In this document: positions 16,417 through 24,385 of the stretch, piece after piece
Numbering within the stretch: the stretch's first letter is position 1
Layout of the letters: each line of letters begins with the position of its first letter
Source: Oscillospiraceae bacterium
GTDB lineage: Bacteria > Bacillota > Clostridia > Oscillospirales > Oscillospiraceae
DNA: 64,000 bases
Assembly: GCA_017458335.1 (NCBI GenBank)
Contig: JAFTFT010000040.1
Coordinates: 45,405-109,404 of the forward strand
Reading direction: 5' to 3'
Made by a program: the position numbers and the translations under genes
Notes under the pieces: generated by a model
The model's database searches: none
Told to the model about the DNA's origin: nothing
What the model saw: the letters and a program-made list of their open reading frames with translations, nothing else

Positions 16417-17769
16417 ATGACCCATACGTTTAAGGGCGGTGTTCATCCCAACTACATGAAGGCTCCGCAGGTGCCGATTTCTGTAGTGACGCCGCCTCCG
16501 GAGGTGGTGATCCCGATGGTTCAGCACATCGGCGCACCCTGCAAGCCGCTGGTGGCGAAGGGCGACTATGTGAAAATGGGCCAGAAGATCGGGGAGAATC
16601 CGGCTCCCGTTTCTGCGCCGGTTCACGCTTCGGTCTCCGGAAAAGTCGTCGCGGTGGAACCGAGACCCCATCCTCTGGGTGATATGATCATGTCGGTCGT
16701 CATCGAGAACGACTACCAGGACACGCCGTGTGAGGATCTGGCTCCTCTGACGGAGGAGGAACTGAAAAGCCCGGAAGCCATCCTGACCAGGATGCGCGAA
16801 GCGGGAGTCGTCGGAATGGGCGGCGCGATGTTTCCGACTGCCTTCAAGGTCCGCAGCGGCATCGGCAAGGTTGACAAGCTGGTCATCAACGGCGCCGAGT
16901 GCGAACCGTACCTCAACGGCGACCATCTGACCATGCTGAACTACCCCGAAAAGCTCCTGAAGGGCATCGAGCTGGTCCGGATCGCGGGCGGCGTGAAAAA
17001 GGCCTTCTACGGCATCGAGGTCAACAAACAGGATGCCATCGACCTGCTCAATTCCTTCCATCCCGAGCAGTACGGGATCGAGATCGTCCCCGAAGCGGTG
17101 AAATACCCGCAGGGCGGCGAGAAGATGCAGGTCAAGGCCGTGACGGGACGCGAGGTCAAGCCGGGCGGACTGCCCGCCGGAGTCGGCTGCACGGTTGTGA
17201 GCACCCGCACCTGCTATGCGATCTATCAGGCCTGCTATGAAGGAAAACCCGTGATCGAGCGCATCGTGACCGTGGGCGGCAGCGCCGTGGACGGCCCGCA
17301 CAACGCCCTGACGAGAGTCGGGACCCCGCTTGGCTATCTCGCCGAGCAGTGCGGCGGATTTGTCAAAACCCCGCGCAAGATCGTTCTGGGCGGACCGATG
17401 ATGGGCATCTGCGCCACAAGCTTCGAGGCGCCGACCATCAAGGGCACCGCGGGCGTGCTGTATTTCACGGAAGAGGAAGACCGCATGGTGGAAAATCCCC
17501 AGTGCATCCGCTGCGGAAAGTGCATCACGGTCTGCCCCATGAATCTCGAACCGGTCTTTATGTACATGTATTACAACAAGGGCGATTACGAGAATATGGA
17601 AAAATACCATGTGATGGACTGCTTTGAATGCGGCAGCTGCGCGTTCAACTGTCCGGCAAGAATGCCTCTGACCCATGCGTTCAAGACGGCCAAGCTCATG
17701 TTCCAGGACAAGGCGGCCAGGGAAAAAGCCGCGGCGGAAGCCAAGGCAGCAAAGGAGGCCCAGAAATGA
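16417..17769 (+). CDS. rnfC: Rnf complex subunit RnfC
   Basis: A 450-residue peripheral subunit of the ferredoxin:NAD+ oxidoreductase (Rnf) complex, the part that docks NAD(H) and FMN. The N-terminal barrel-sandwich/NQRA-like domain is followed by the NuoF-like Rossmann segment (GVVGMGGAMFPTAFK, NGAECEPYLNGDH). Two C-terminal [4Fe-4S] motifs are CIRCGKCITVCP and CFECGSCAFNCP. ATG 16417 has GAGGTG 6 nt upstream; in-frame starts further up lie in the promoter region. First gene of the operon in the order C-D-G-E-A-B typical of clostridia. Its stop overlaps rnfD by 4 bp. Confidence 0.96.
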   Translation: MTHTFKGGVHPNYMKAPQVPISVVTPPPEVVIPMVQHIGAPCKPLVAKGDYVKMGQKIGENPAPVSAPVHASVSGKVVAVEPRPHPLGDMIMSVVIENDYQDTPCEDLAPLTEEELKSPEAILTRMREAGVVGMGGAMFPTAFKVRSGIGKVDKLVINGAECEPYLNGDHLTMLNYPEKLLKGIELVRIAGGVKKAFYGIEVNKQDAIDLLNSFHPEQYGIEIVPEAVKYPQGGEKMQVKAVTGREVKPGGLPAGVGCTVVSTRTCYAIYQACYEGKPVIERIVTVGGSAVDGPHNALTRVGTPLGYLAEQCGGFVKTPRKIVLGGPMMGICATSFEAPTIKGTAGVLYFTEEEDRMVENPQCIRCGKCITVCPMNLEPVFMYMYYNKGDYENMEKYHVMDCFECGSCAFNCPARMPLTHAFKTAKLMFQDKAAREKAAAEAKAAKEAQK

Positions 17770-18800
17770 GCGAAAAGAAAGAAAGAATCATTCTGGACGT
17801 AGCCTATCAGCCGCAGGTCCGGACAACGCAGGATACCAAACGGCTGATGCTGGACGTCATGATTGCGCTTCTTCCGGCGATTATTGTGGGCGTGCTCCAG
17901 TTCGGCCTCTATCCTCTGGTGCTGCTGCTGACGGGCGTCTGCTCGGCGGTCTTCTGGGAGTGGGGCTACCGCAGGCTCTTCAAGAAGGACGCGAGCATCG
18001 GTGACCTCTCCGCGGCCCTGACCGGTCTGCTCCTTGGCCTCACGATGCCGCCCACGGCGCCCTGGTGGCTTCCGGTGATCGGCACCTTCTTCGGCATCGT
18101 CGTGGTGAAGCAGCTCTACGGCGGCATCGGCAAGAACTTCCTCAATCCCGCTCTGGCCGGCCGTGCGTTCCTTTTCTCCAGCTACGCGACGATCATGGCG
18201 ACCTGGTCCATCCCCAACGCCCTGAGCGGAACCGTCGACGGCACCACCATGGCGACACCGCTTGCCGGCATGTACGGCGACGGTCTGCCGGCTTATTTCA
18301 CGGCGAAGTCCATGTTCATGGGCTATCTTCCCGGCTGCATCGGCGAGATCAGCGCGTTCGCGCTGCTGCTGGGCGGGGCGTACCTGATCTGGCGCAAGGT
18401 GATCTCCTGGCGCATCCCGGTCTCCTTCATCGGAACGGTTGGGCTGCTGACGCTGATCTTCGGCAAGTCCGGTTACTCAAACGGCCAGTGGATGCTCTAT
18501 AACCTCTTCTCCGGCAGTCTGATGCTGGGCGCGATCTTCATGGCGACGGACTATGCCACCAGCCCGGTTACACTCAACGGCCAGCTGGTCTATGGTGCGG
18601 GCTGCGGCCTGCTCACGGTGCTGATCCGCTATTTCGGCGGCTTCCCCGAGGGCACGACCTATGCCATCCTGATTATGAACCTCTGCACCTGGGCGCTCGA
18701 CAAGGCGTTCCATCGTCATCAGTTCGGCGTCAGCAAGGCCGACATCGCTTTCAAGAAAGCGGAAAAGCTGGCGGCAAAGGAGGCGGCGAAGTATGAATAA
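17766..18800 (+). CDS. rnfD: Rnf complex subunit RnfD
   Basis: A 344-residue integral membrane subunit of Rnf with many hydrophobic helices, homologous to NqrB. In the family an FMN is attached covalently to a threonine; here the likely site is T164 in DGTTMATPL. The helices span from about residue 30 to 325. RnfD, E and A form the ion-translocating membrane core. ATG 17766 overlaps the rnfC stop (ATGA), and AAGGAGG lies just upstream. The predicted C-terminus (AAKEAAKYE) overlaps the rnfG start by 8 bp, showing tight coupling. Confidence 0.95.
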   Translation: MSEKKERIILDVAYQPQVRTTQDTKRLMLDVMIALLPAIIVGVLQFGLYPLVLLLTGVCSAVFWEWGYRRLFKKDASIGDLSAALTGLLLGLTMPPTAPWWLPVIGTFFGIVVVKQLYGGIGKNFLNPALAGRAFLFSSYATIMATWSIPNALSGTVDGTTMATPLAGMYGDGLPAYFTAKSMFMGYLPGCIGEISAFALLLGGAYLIWRKVISWRIPVSFIGTVGLLTLIFGKSGYSNGQWMLYNLFSGSLMLGAIFMATDYATSPVTLNGQLVYGAGCGLLTVLIRYFGGFPEGTTYAILIMNLCTWALDKAFHRHQFGVSKADIAFKKAEKLAAKEAAKYE

Positions 18801-19341
18801 CAAGATTGTCAAGCTCTCTCTGGTCCTGTTTGTGATCTGCGCCATCACCGCCGGCATCCTGGGCATCGTGAATGCCCTGACCTGGGAGCGGATCGACCAG
18901 ATCACCCACCAGAAGGAATACGAAGCCTATGCGGCGGTGCTCGGGTCCGAATCCGGATACACCGAGGTCGAATTCGACAAGGCCGCTTTCCCGACCGTTG
19001 ACAGCGTGAATCAGTCCAACGACGGAAACGGCTATGTCGTGACCTCGACCTTCTCCGGCGCGCAGGGCAGCATCACAATGGCCTGCGGTGTGGGAACCGA
19101 CCTGAGGTGCACCGGCATCTCCATCATCGAGCATTCCGAGACCTCCGGCCTCGGCGCCGTGGCGGCCTCGACATCTTCCGCGGGCGAAGCCTTCCGCGCA
19201 CAGTTTGTCGGACAGGACGAGGGCATCGCGCTTTCCAAGGCGGGCGGCTCGATTGACGCGCTGGCCGGCGCGACCATCACATCCACCGCCGTCACCAACG
19301 CGACGGCAACCTCGATTAAATGCGTTGCATCTTTGGGTTGA
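18793..19341 (+). CDS. rnfG: Rnf complex subunit RnfG
   Basis: A 182-residue membrane-anchored flavoprotein subunit. One N-terminal transmembrane helix (about 6-28) is followed by an extracytoplasmic FMN-binding domain. The covalent flavinylation motif is AGATIT (158-163), a variant of S/T-G-A-T-x-T with Ala in the first position. In Rnf, RnfG relays electrons between RnfD and the rest of the complex. AAAGGAGG precedes ATG 18793, inside the rnfD 3' end. Confidence 0.94.
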   Translation: MNNKIVKLSLVLFVICAITAGILGIVNALTWERIDQITHQKEYEAYAAVLGSESGYTEVEFDKAAFPTVDSVNQSNDGNGYVVTSTFSGAQGSITMACGVGTDLRCTGISIIEHSETSGLGAVAASTSSAGEAFRAQFVGQDEGIALSKAGGSIDALAGATITSTAVTNATATSIKCVASLG

Positions 19342-19356
19342 GGAGGGTAGGCAGCT

Positions 19357-20064
19357 ATGAATCGTAAACAACAGTTCAAGGAAGGCCTGATCACCAACAA
19401 CCCGGTTCTGGTTCAGCAGATCGGCATGTGCGCGACCATGGCCATCACCACGACGCTCTTCAACGGCGTCGGCATGGGCCTCTCGGTCCTGATCATCCTG
19501 ACCTGCTGCAACGTGGTTGTTGCGGCACTCCGCAAGATCATTCCGGACGAGATCCGGCTTGCGATCTTCGTGGTCGTCATCGCCGGCTTCGTCACCATCG
19601 TGGACCTGCTGCTGCAGGCCTTTATCCCCGCGCTGAGCGCGGCGCTCGGCGTGTTCATCCCCCTGATCGTCGTCAACTGCATCATCATCGGCCGCGCGGA
19701 AGCCTTCTGCCAGAAGAACACCGTGAAGGACAGCTTCTTCGACGGCATCTTCCAGGGCCTCGGCTATACCTGTGTGCTGATCATCATGTGCGTCTTCCGT
19801 GAGTTTGTCGGTTCCGGACGCTTCGGCGGCGGTCTCATCGACATCGCAAACGGCTTCCGCTTCACCCTGGACGGCACCGGCGGCGGCATCCAGATCTTCC
19901 CCGAAGAGTTCGGCGCTTCCATCATGAACCTTCCCTTCGGCGGCTTCCTGACCCTTGGCCTGCTGATCGGCCTGATGCAGTACGCGCTGAAGAAGAGCGA
20001 GAAGAAGAAAAAGGCAGCGGAGCACGCGGCGAAGGAAGCTGCCTTGAAGGAGGTTGAAGAGTAA
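19357..20064 (+). CDS. rnfE: Rnf complex subunit RnfE
   Basis: A 235-residue integral membrane subunit homologous to NqrD. It has six hydrophobic segments and the family's paired inverted topology with RnfA, with which it binds a [2Fe-2S] cluster in the membrane. A conserved-looking cysteine occurs in ILTCCNVV, in the region that contributes to the cluster. The charged C-terminal tail (KKSEKKKKAAEHAAKEAAL) is lysine-rich. GAGGAGGG lies upstream of ATG 19357. The stop overlaps rnfA by one base. Confidence 0.94.
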   Translation: MNRKQQFKEGLITNNPVLVQQIGMCATMAITTTLFNGVGMGLSVLIILTCCNVVVAALRKIIPDEIRLAIFVVVIAGFVTIVDLLLQAFIPALSAALGVFIPLIVVNCIIIGRAEAFCQKNTVKDSFFDGIFQGLGYTCVLIIMCVFREFVGSGRFGGGLIDIANGFRFTLDGTGGGIQIFPEEFGASIMNLPFGGFLTLGLLIGLMQYALKKSEKKKKAAEHAAKEAALKEVEE

Positions 20065-20648
20065 TGCTTGCAAATATTCTTTCCATTTCCCTCGGGGCGA
20101 TCCTGATCAACAACTTTATCTTCTCTCAGTTCCTCGGCTGCTGCCCGTTCCTGGGCTGCTCCAACAAGGTCGATACGGCGGCGGGCATGGGCTTGGCGGT
20201 TGTGTTCGTCATGGGGCTGGCCTCGGCCATCTGCTGGGTGATCGACAACTACATCCTCATCCCGCTGAATCTGGCCTTCCTGGAGACACTGGCCTTCATC
20301 CTGGTCATCGCGGCGCTGGTACAGTTTGTCGAGATGTTCCTGAAGAAGTCCGTCCCCTCGCTGTACTCCGCCCTCGGCATCTACCTGCCGCTCATCACCA
20401 CCAACTGCGCCGTGCTCGGCGTCGTGCTGCTGAACGTGCAGAACAACTACAACTTCATCGAGTCCGTGGTCTACGGCATCACCGGCGGTCTCGGCTTCAT
20501 GCTGGCGATCGTGCTGTTCGCGAGCGTGCGTGAGAGAACGCAGTTTTCCGATTATCCTGAGTGCTTTGAAGGCTTCCCGATCTGCCTCGTCTCCGCGGCG
20601 CTGGTGGCCATGGCCTTCATGGGCTTCAGCGGTATGAAGATCTTTTGA
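20064..20648 (+). CDS. rnfA: Rnf complex subunit RnfA
   Basis: A 194-residue, six-helix membrane subunit homologous to NqrE and pseudosymmetric to RnfE. The N-terminal helix carries FSQFLGCCPFLGCSNK, and a second conserved cysteine occurs in LITTNCAVLG, matching the residues that hold the intramembrane [2Fe-2S] cluster in related complexes. ATG 20064 shares its A with the rnfE stop codon (TAATG), so translation is coupled. The length matches the family. Confidence 0.95.
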   Translation: MLANILSISLGAILINNFIFSQFLGCCPFLGCSNKVDTAAGMGLAVVFVMGLASAICWVIDNYILIPLNLAFLETLAFILVIAALVQFVEMFLKKSVPSLYSALGIYLPLITTNCAVLGVVLLNVQNNYNFIESVVYGITGGLGFMLAIVLFASVRERTQFSDYPECFEGFPICLVSAALVAMAFMGFSGMKIF

Positions 20649-20666
20649 TGAGAGGGAGGATGCAGT

Positions 20667-21482
20667 ATGATTAAATCAATCTTCCTTGCAATCATCGTAC
20701 TGGGCGTGCTGGGCGCCATCTTCGGAGCGCTGCTGGCATATGCTTCCAAGATCTTCCATGTGGAAGTCGACCCGAAACAGGCCCAGATCCGTGAATGTCT
20801 GGCCGGCGCCAACTGCGGCGGCTGCGGCTTCCCCGGCTGCGACGGCTACGCCGCCGCGGTTGCGAGAGGGGAGGCCCCGACCAACCGCTGCGTCGCGGGC
20901 GGCGAGGCCACGGCGGCCAGGGTCGCCGAGATCATGGGCGTCAGCAACGACGCCGCGGACAAGATGGTGGCCTTCGTCCCCTGCAGCGGCTCTACGGAGG
21001 CCGCCGAGCTCCGCTTCAACTACAACGGACCGGAGGACTGCCGCGCGGCCATGCTCTTCGGCGGAAGAAGCAGCAAGATGTGCACCTTCGCCTGCATCGG
21101 CCTCGGCAACTGCGCCAAGGCCTGCCAGTTTGACGCGATGCATATCGTCGACGGCGTGGCCCGGGTCGACCGGATCAACTGTGTCGGCTGCGGCGCCTGC
21201 GTGGATGCCTGCCCGAAGAACATCGTCAAGCTGATTCCCGAGAAGCAGAAGATCATGCCGGCCTGCTCCAACACCGAGAAGGGCGCGCAGGTCATGAAGG
21301 TCTGCAAAGTCGGCTGCATCGGCTGCATGAAGTGCCAGCGTGAGTGCCCGGCGGACGCCATCGTCGTGAAGGACAATCTGGCGCAGGTTGATCCCGCCAA
21401 GTGCGTCCAGTGCGGCCACTGCGCGGATATCTGCCCGCGGCATATCATCTCGTACTTCGGACCGGAGTATCAGAACTGCTGA
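20667..21482 (+). CDS. rnfB: Rnf complex subunit RnfB (ferredoxin-accepting)
   Basis: A 271-residue iron-sulfur subunit, the entry point for electrons from reduced ferredoxin. An N-terminal membrane anchor (about 4-26) is followed by the four-Cys motif CLAGANCGGCGFPGC (about 44-58). Downstream are a CIGLGNCAKACQF half motif and ferredoxin-like [4Fe-4S] motifs CVGCGACVDACP, CIGCMKCQRECP and CVQCGHCADICP. GGGAGGA precedes ATG 20667. It is the last Rnf subunit; a small HMA protein follows 38 bp later. Confidence 0.95.
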   Translation: MIKSIFLAIIVLGVLGAIFGALLAYASKIFHVEVDPKQAQIRECLAGANCGGCGFPGCDGYAAAVARGEAPTNRCVAGGEATAARVAEIMGVSNDAADKMVAFVPCSGSTEAAELRFNYNGPEDCRAAMLFGGRSSKMCTFACIGLGNCAKACQFDAMHIVDGVARVDRINCVGCGACVDACPKNIVKLIPEKQKIMPACSNTEKGAQVMKVCKVGCIGCMKCQRECPADAIVVKDNLAQVDPAKCVQCGHCADICPRHIISYFGPEYQNC

Positions 21483-21520
21483 ACGGTGAAGAAAGCGTTA
21501 ATCGGAAAGGAAACAGAAGC

Positions 21521-21721
21521 ATGGAATACACCATGAAGGTCGAGGGCATGATGTGCCCCAAGTGCGAAGCCCGCACGAAAAAAGCGCTCGAAGCGGTTGC
21601 CGGCGTGGAATCCGCGGTGGTCAGCCATACCGCCGGCACGGCGGTCGTCACCGGCGTGGCGCTGGATCCGGCGGCCCTCAAGGCCGCGGTGGAAGGCGCA
21701 GGCTACCACGTTGTCGACTGA
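21521..21721 (+). CDS. Small HMA-domain metal-binding protein (CopZ-like)
   Basis: A 66-residue heavy-metal-associated domain protein. The metal-binding loop is GMMCPKCEARTKKAL (residues 9-23), and the ferredoxin-like fold ends AGYHVVD. Proteins of this size commonly bind Cu(I) or Zn(II) and pass it to partner proteins. ATG 21521 has AAAGGA about 9 nt upstream. It follows rnfB by 38 bp with no terminator between, so it probably rides on the rnf transcript. A copper ATPase with two HMA domains lies at 27962, a possible partner. A link to Rnf iron-sulfur chemistry is speculative. Confidence 0.85.
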   Translation: MEYTMKVEGMMCPKCEARTKKALEAVAGVESAVVSHTAGTAVVTGVALDPAALKAAVEGAGYHVVD

Positions 21722-21754
21722 GTGCGATTGAAAACCTGAGCAAAGAAAAACAGA

Positions 21755-21796
21755 GGAAGCGGGGTTCCCGTCCGTCGTGGAGGGAGCCCCGCTTCC
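21755..21796 (+). terminator. Hairpin terminator at the end of the rnf operon
   Basis: Fifteen-base arms (GGAAGCGGGG... / ...CCCCGCTTCC) with one G-T pair, 34 bp after the HMA gene. There is no strong U-run, but it lies between converging genes. Confidence 0.65.
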
Positions 21797-21857
21797 GGCT
21801 TGCCCGTCTGATGCCGTTTTTCGCCTGACAGATGGGGAGCGGTGCGTGTCCGGAATC

Positions 21858-23213
21858 TTAGTTTTCCGCGGGAGCTGACGGCCGGGATTCCTCCTTCGCC
21901 GGGGGAAAACAGACCGAGAAGCTCAGCAGGCCGGAGGCGAGATCGTGTCCGGCGGTCAGCTCCGCCCGGTGCAGACGCGCGATGGTCTGGGCGGCGGACA
22001 GACCGATCCCGAAGCCGCCCGACTTCTGGTTCCGGGAGCTGTCCGCACGGTAGAAGCGGTCAAAGATCCGGTCCAGATCCGGCACTTCGGTGACCGTGTT
22101 GGAGACGCGCAGACAGATCCGGCGGTTTTCCGAGCGGAGGGAAACCGTGATCTCCCCGCCCTCCGGGCAGTACTTCACGGCGTTATCCGCCAGAATCGAA
22201 CAGAGCTGGGCAAGCAGCGTCCGGTCGCCCGTCAGCTCCAGCGCGTCGGCGAGGTCCATGCCGTAGCGGATGTGCTTCAGCTCGGCAGCTTCCCGGAAGG
22301 GGAGGAAGACCTCCCGGCAGAGGGAAGAGAAATCCAGGCGCTGAGGCTGCTCCAGCACGCTGTATTCGTCTACCCGCGCCAGCGTCAGCAGGTTCTTCAT
22401 CAGCTCGCCGAGGCGGACGGCCTGGGAGCGGATGTTCCGGCTGTATTTGCTCTCGCCGCCGCGCAGTTCCATAGCGTCCACATTGGCGAGAATGATGGCG
22501 ACGGGGGTTTTCAGCTCATGCCCGGCGTCGGTCACAAACTGCCGCTGCCGCTCCATGTTCTCCGCAATGGGGCGGATGGCCCGGCGGGAGAGCGCCATGA
22601 CCAGCGCGAGCATCAGAAGCCAGCTGACGGAACCCAGCAGAAGAGACAGCAGCGCGACGCGCATCACGGCGTTCCGGCGGACGCCGCTGTCGAGAAAGAC
22701 GACGCGGTATCCGCCCTCCGGCCTGGGAAAAATTTTATACCGGTAAGACCCGGCAGATCCGCCGGTCTGATCGACATCGAGCCCGAGCGCCAGTTCGGCG
22801 GCTTCTTCCTCCGTGACGGAGGCGATATGGCTCACATCCGTACGGACCACCCGGCACTGATCATCCAGGTCCGCAATAAAGTACAGCGCGGACATGCGCA
22901 TGTTGTCATCCATCGGCTCATCCAGAAAACCGCGCCGGCGGACGCGCGCAAAGGGTTCCGGCTGCACCTCGGCCGGCATGGCGGCAGCGTCGGAGACGGG
23001 ATCGCTCTCTCCGGAAGCCGGAGGCGGCAGCGCATGGTCTTCCGTGCGGGGGAAAAGGGCGTTCTGCCGCCCCAGATCGTCCAGGAGAAACTCGGTCTGG
23101 CGGGCGTTGGAGACGGCGTTGAACACGTTCAGCGCCCCCAGCACGACCAGCAGCAGGACCGTCACCGCGATCATCGCCGTGACGACAAATTTCTTCTGCA
23201 GCGCGCGGATCAC
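21858..23213 (-). CDS. Sensor histidine kinase of the second two-component system
   Basis: A 451-residue membrane kinase. TM1 is at about 9-33, an extracytoplasmic region at 35-180 is rich in Pro and acidic residues, and TM2 is at about 184-208. The HisKA box DAGHELKTPVAI has phosphoacceptor H232, the N box reads LADNAVKYCPEGG, and G2 reads GGFGIGLSAAQ. The usual DxGxG G1 box is replaced by SNTVTEV, so nucleotide binding may be atypical. The start is GTG 23213, overlapping the regulator stop by 4 bp (GTGA). Longer versions beginning inside the regulator gene are not credible. Confidence 0.9.
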   Translation of the reverse strand: MIRALQKKFVVTAMIAVTVLLLVVLGALNVFNAVSNARQTEFLLDDLGRQNALFPRTEDHALPPPASGESDPVSDAAAMPAEVQPEPFARVRRRGFLDEPMDDNMRMSALYFIADLDDQCRVVRTDVSHIASVTEEEAAELALGLDVDQTGGSAGSYRYKIFPRPEGGYRVVFLDSGVRRNAVMRVALLSLLLGSVSWLLMLALVMALSRRAIRPIAENMERQRQFVTDAGHELKTPVAIILANVDAMELRGGESKYSRNIRSQAVRLGELMKNLLTLARVDEYSVLEQPQRLDFSSLCREVFLPFREAAELKHIRYGMDLADALELTGDRTLLAQLCSILADNAVKYCPEGGEITVSLRSENRRICLRVSNTVTEVPDLDRIFDRFYRADSSRNQKSGGFGIGLSAAQTIARLHRAELTAGHDLASGLLSFSVCFPPAKEESRPSAPAEN

Positions 23214-23884
23214 GTCGGAACCTCCAGGGTATAGCCCACGCCGCGGCGGGCCCGGATCTCGACGGCGGAACCCAGCGCGGCCAGACGCTTGCGGAGGTAG
23301 GAGAGATAAACCCATACCACGCCGATGTCCGCGTCGGTCTCGTAGCCCCAGACCCTGGTCAGAATATCCTCCGTGGAGAGGCAGATCCCCTGATTGTTCA
23401 TCAGCAGCTCCATCAGTTTGAATTCCAGCTTCGGCAGAACGACGGACGCTCCGCCGCACTGCAGCTCGGCATTCGAGGTGTTGAGGGACAGATCGCCGCA
23501 GCGCAGAACATCCGGGGTATAGTCCTCCCGCCGCCGGAGCATCGCGCGCACCCGGGCCAGCAGCTCGCCGGTGGCAAAGGGCTTGGGGAGATAATCGTCG
23601 GCGCCCAGGTCCAGCCCGGCAATCCGGTCTTCCACCTCGGCCTTCGCCGTGAGAAGAAGCACCGGGGTCCGGTCGCCGGCCTCCCGCAGCGCGCGCAGGA
23701 CCGAGAAACCGTCCATCTTCGGCATCATGACATCGAGAATGATTCCGTCATAGCGCTCTTCCCGGGCGTAGGCAAGCGCCTCGGCCCCGTCGTATACCGT
23801 GTCCACGGTAAAATTGTGATATTCCAGAATGTCCGTGACGGCCTCGGCCATGGCGGGCTCGTCCTCGGCATAGAGAAGCTTCAT
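23210..23884 (-). CDS. OmpR-family response regulator of the second two-component system
   Basis: A 224-residue response regulator. The receiver domain has E7-D8-E9, phosphoacceptor D51 (IILDVMMP) and DYLPKPF with the conserved Lys. The winged-helix DNA-binding domain spans about 125-222. AAAGGAGGG lies just before ATG 23884. It starts 48 bp downstream of the DUF1858 terminator, and no strong promoter is visible in that gap. The pair's target genes are unknown, though the kinase gene converges on the rnf operon. Confidence 0.94.
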   Translation of the reverse strand: MKLLYAEDEPAMAEAVTDILEYHNFTVDTVYDGAEALAYAREERYDGIILDVMMPKMDGFSVLRALREAGDRTPVLLLTAKAEVEDRIAGLDLGADDYLPKPFATGELLARVRAMLRRREDYTPDVLRCGDLSLNTSNAELQCGGASVVLPKLEFKLMELLMNNQGICLSTEDILTRVWGYETDADIGVVWVYLSYLRKRLAALGSAVEIRARRGVGYTLEVPT

Positions 23885-23931
23885 GCAGACCCTCCTTTAT
23901 ATTCCCGGAGCGACCGATTTACGGAGAAGAA

Positions 23932-23957
23932 AAAAGACGCGCATCAGCGCGTCTTTT
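23932..23957 (-). terminator. Terminator after the DUF1858 gene
   Basis: Perfect 11-bp arms (AAAAGACGCGC / GCGCGTCTTTT) with a 4-nt loop, followed by a T6 run when read on the minus strand. Confidence 0.85.
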
Positions 23958-23969
23958 CAACGTCAACTC

Positions 23970-24179
23970 TCAGACGGTCTCACGGGTTTCAAGATACGCG
24001 TTGATCTCTGCGAGCACATCATCCGGATTCAGACCGTGAACGGCACAGGCCTCTTCCAGACTCTCACCGATGGAGGAGGGGCAGCCGACACAATGCATCC
24101 CGCACTGCATCAGAACATAGGCGATCCCCATGTCATACTCGAGCATCTCACCCATGGTGGTATTGACGGTGATTTCCAA
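23970..24179 (-). CDS. DUF1858 redox-disulfide protein
   Basis: A 69-residue protein of the DUF1858 (hybrid-cluster-associated redox disulfide) family. The hallmark CGMHCVGCPSSIGESLEEA has three cysteines, including a CxxC pair. Members are found beside redox and iron-sulfur enzymes and are thought to be disulfide or metal-binding proteins. The likely start is TTG 24179, 8 nt after AGGGAGG. The gene has one of the strongest promoters in the window (24210-24238) and a strong terminator, so it is a separate and probably well-expressed transcript. Confidence 0.85.
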   Translation of the reverse strand: MEITVNTTMGEMLEYDMGIAYVLMQCGMHCVGCPSSIGESLEEACAVHGLNPDDVLAEINAYLETRETV

Positions 24180-24209
24180 TTGAATCACCTCCCTGTCAAA
24201 TTTCAACTC

Positions 24210-24238
24210 ATTATAATCAAGGAGAGGCTCAATGTCAA
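24210..24238 (-). promoter_or_regulatory. Consensus promoter for the DUF1858 gene
   Basis: TTGACA (24233-24238), 17 bp, TATAAT (24210-24215) on the minus strand: a full consensus match, 31 bp before the start codon. Confidence 0.9.
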
Positions 24239-24302
24239 TCAAAAAAAGCCGTTTCAGTGGCGTTTCAGGCCGGAGCAGACGCATGGACGGAAAGAAGTTC
24301 TG

Positions 24303-24331
24303 TTGCCAAACGGCAAAAAAACGTGTACAAT
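24303..24331 (+). promoter_or_regulatory. Promoter for the MBL-fold nuclease
   Basis: TTGCCA (24303-24308), 17 bp, TACAAT (24326-24331), divergent from the DUF1858 promoter. Confidence 0.75.
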
Positions 24332-24385
24332 GCTCTTAACGGAAACAATCCATTCAGAGCCATGAACGGAAGGAGGCCGGAGCGG

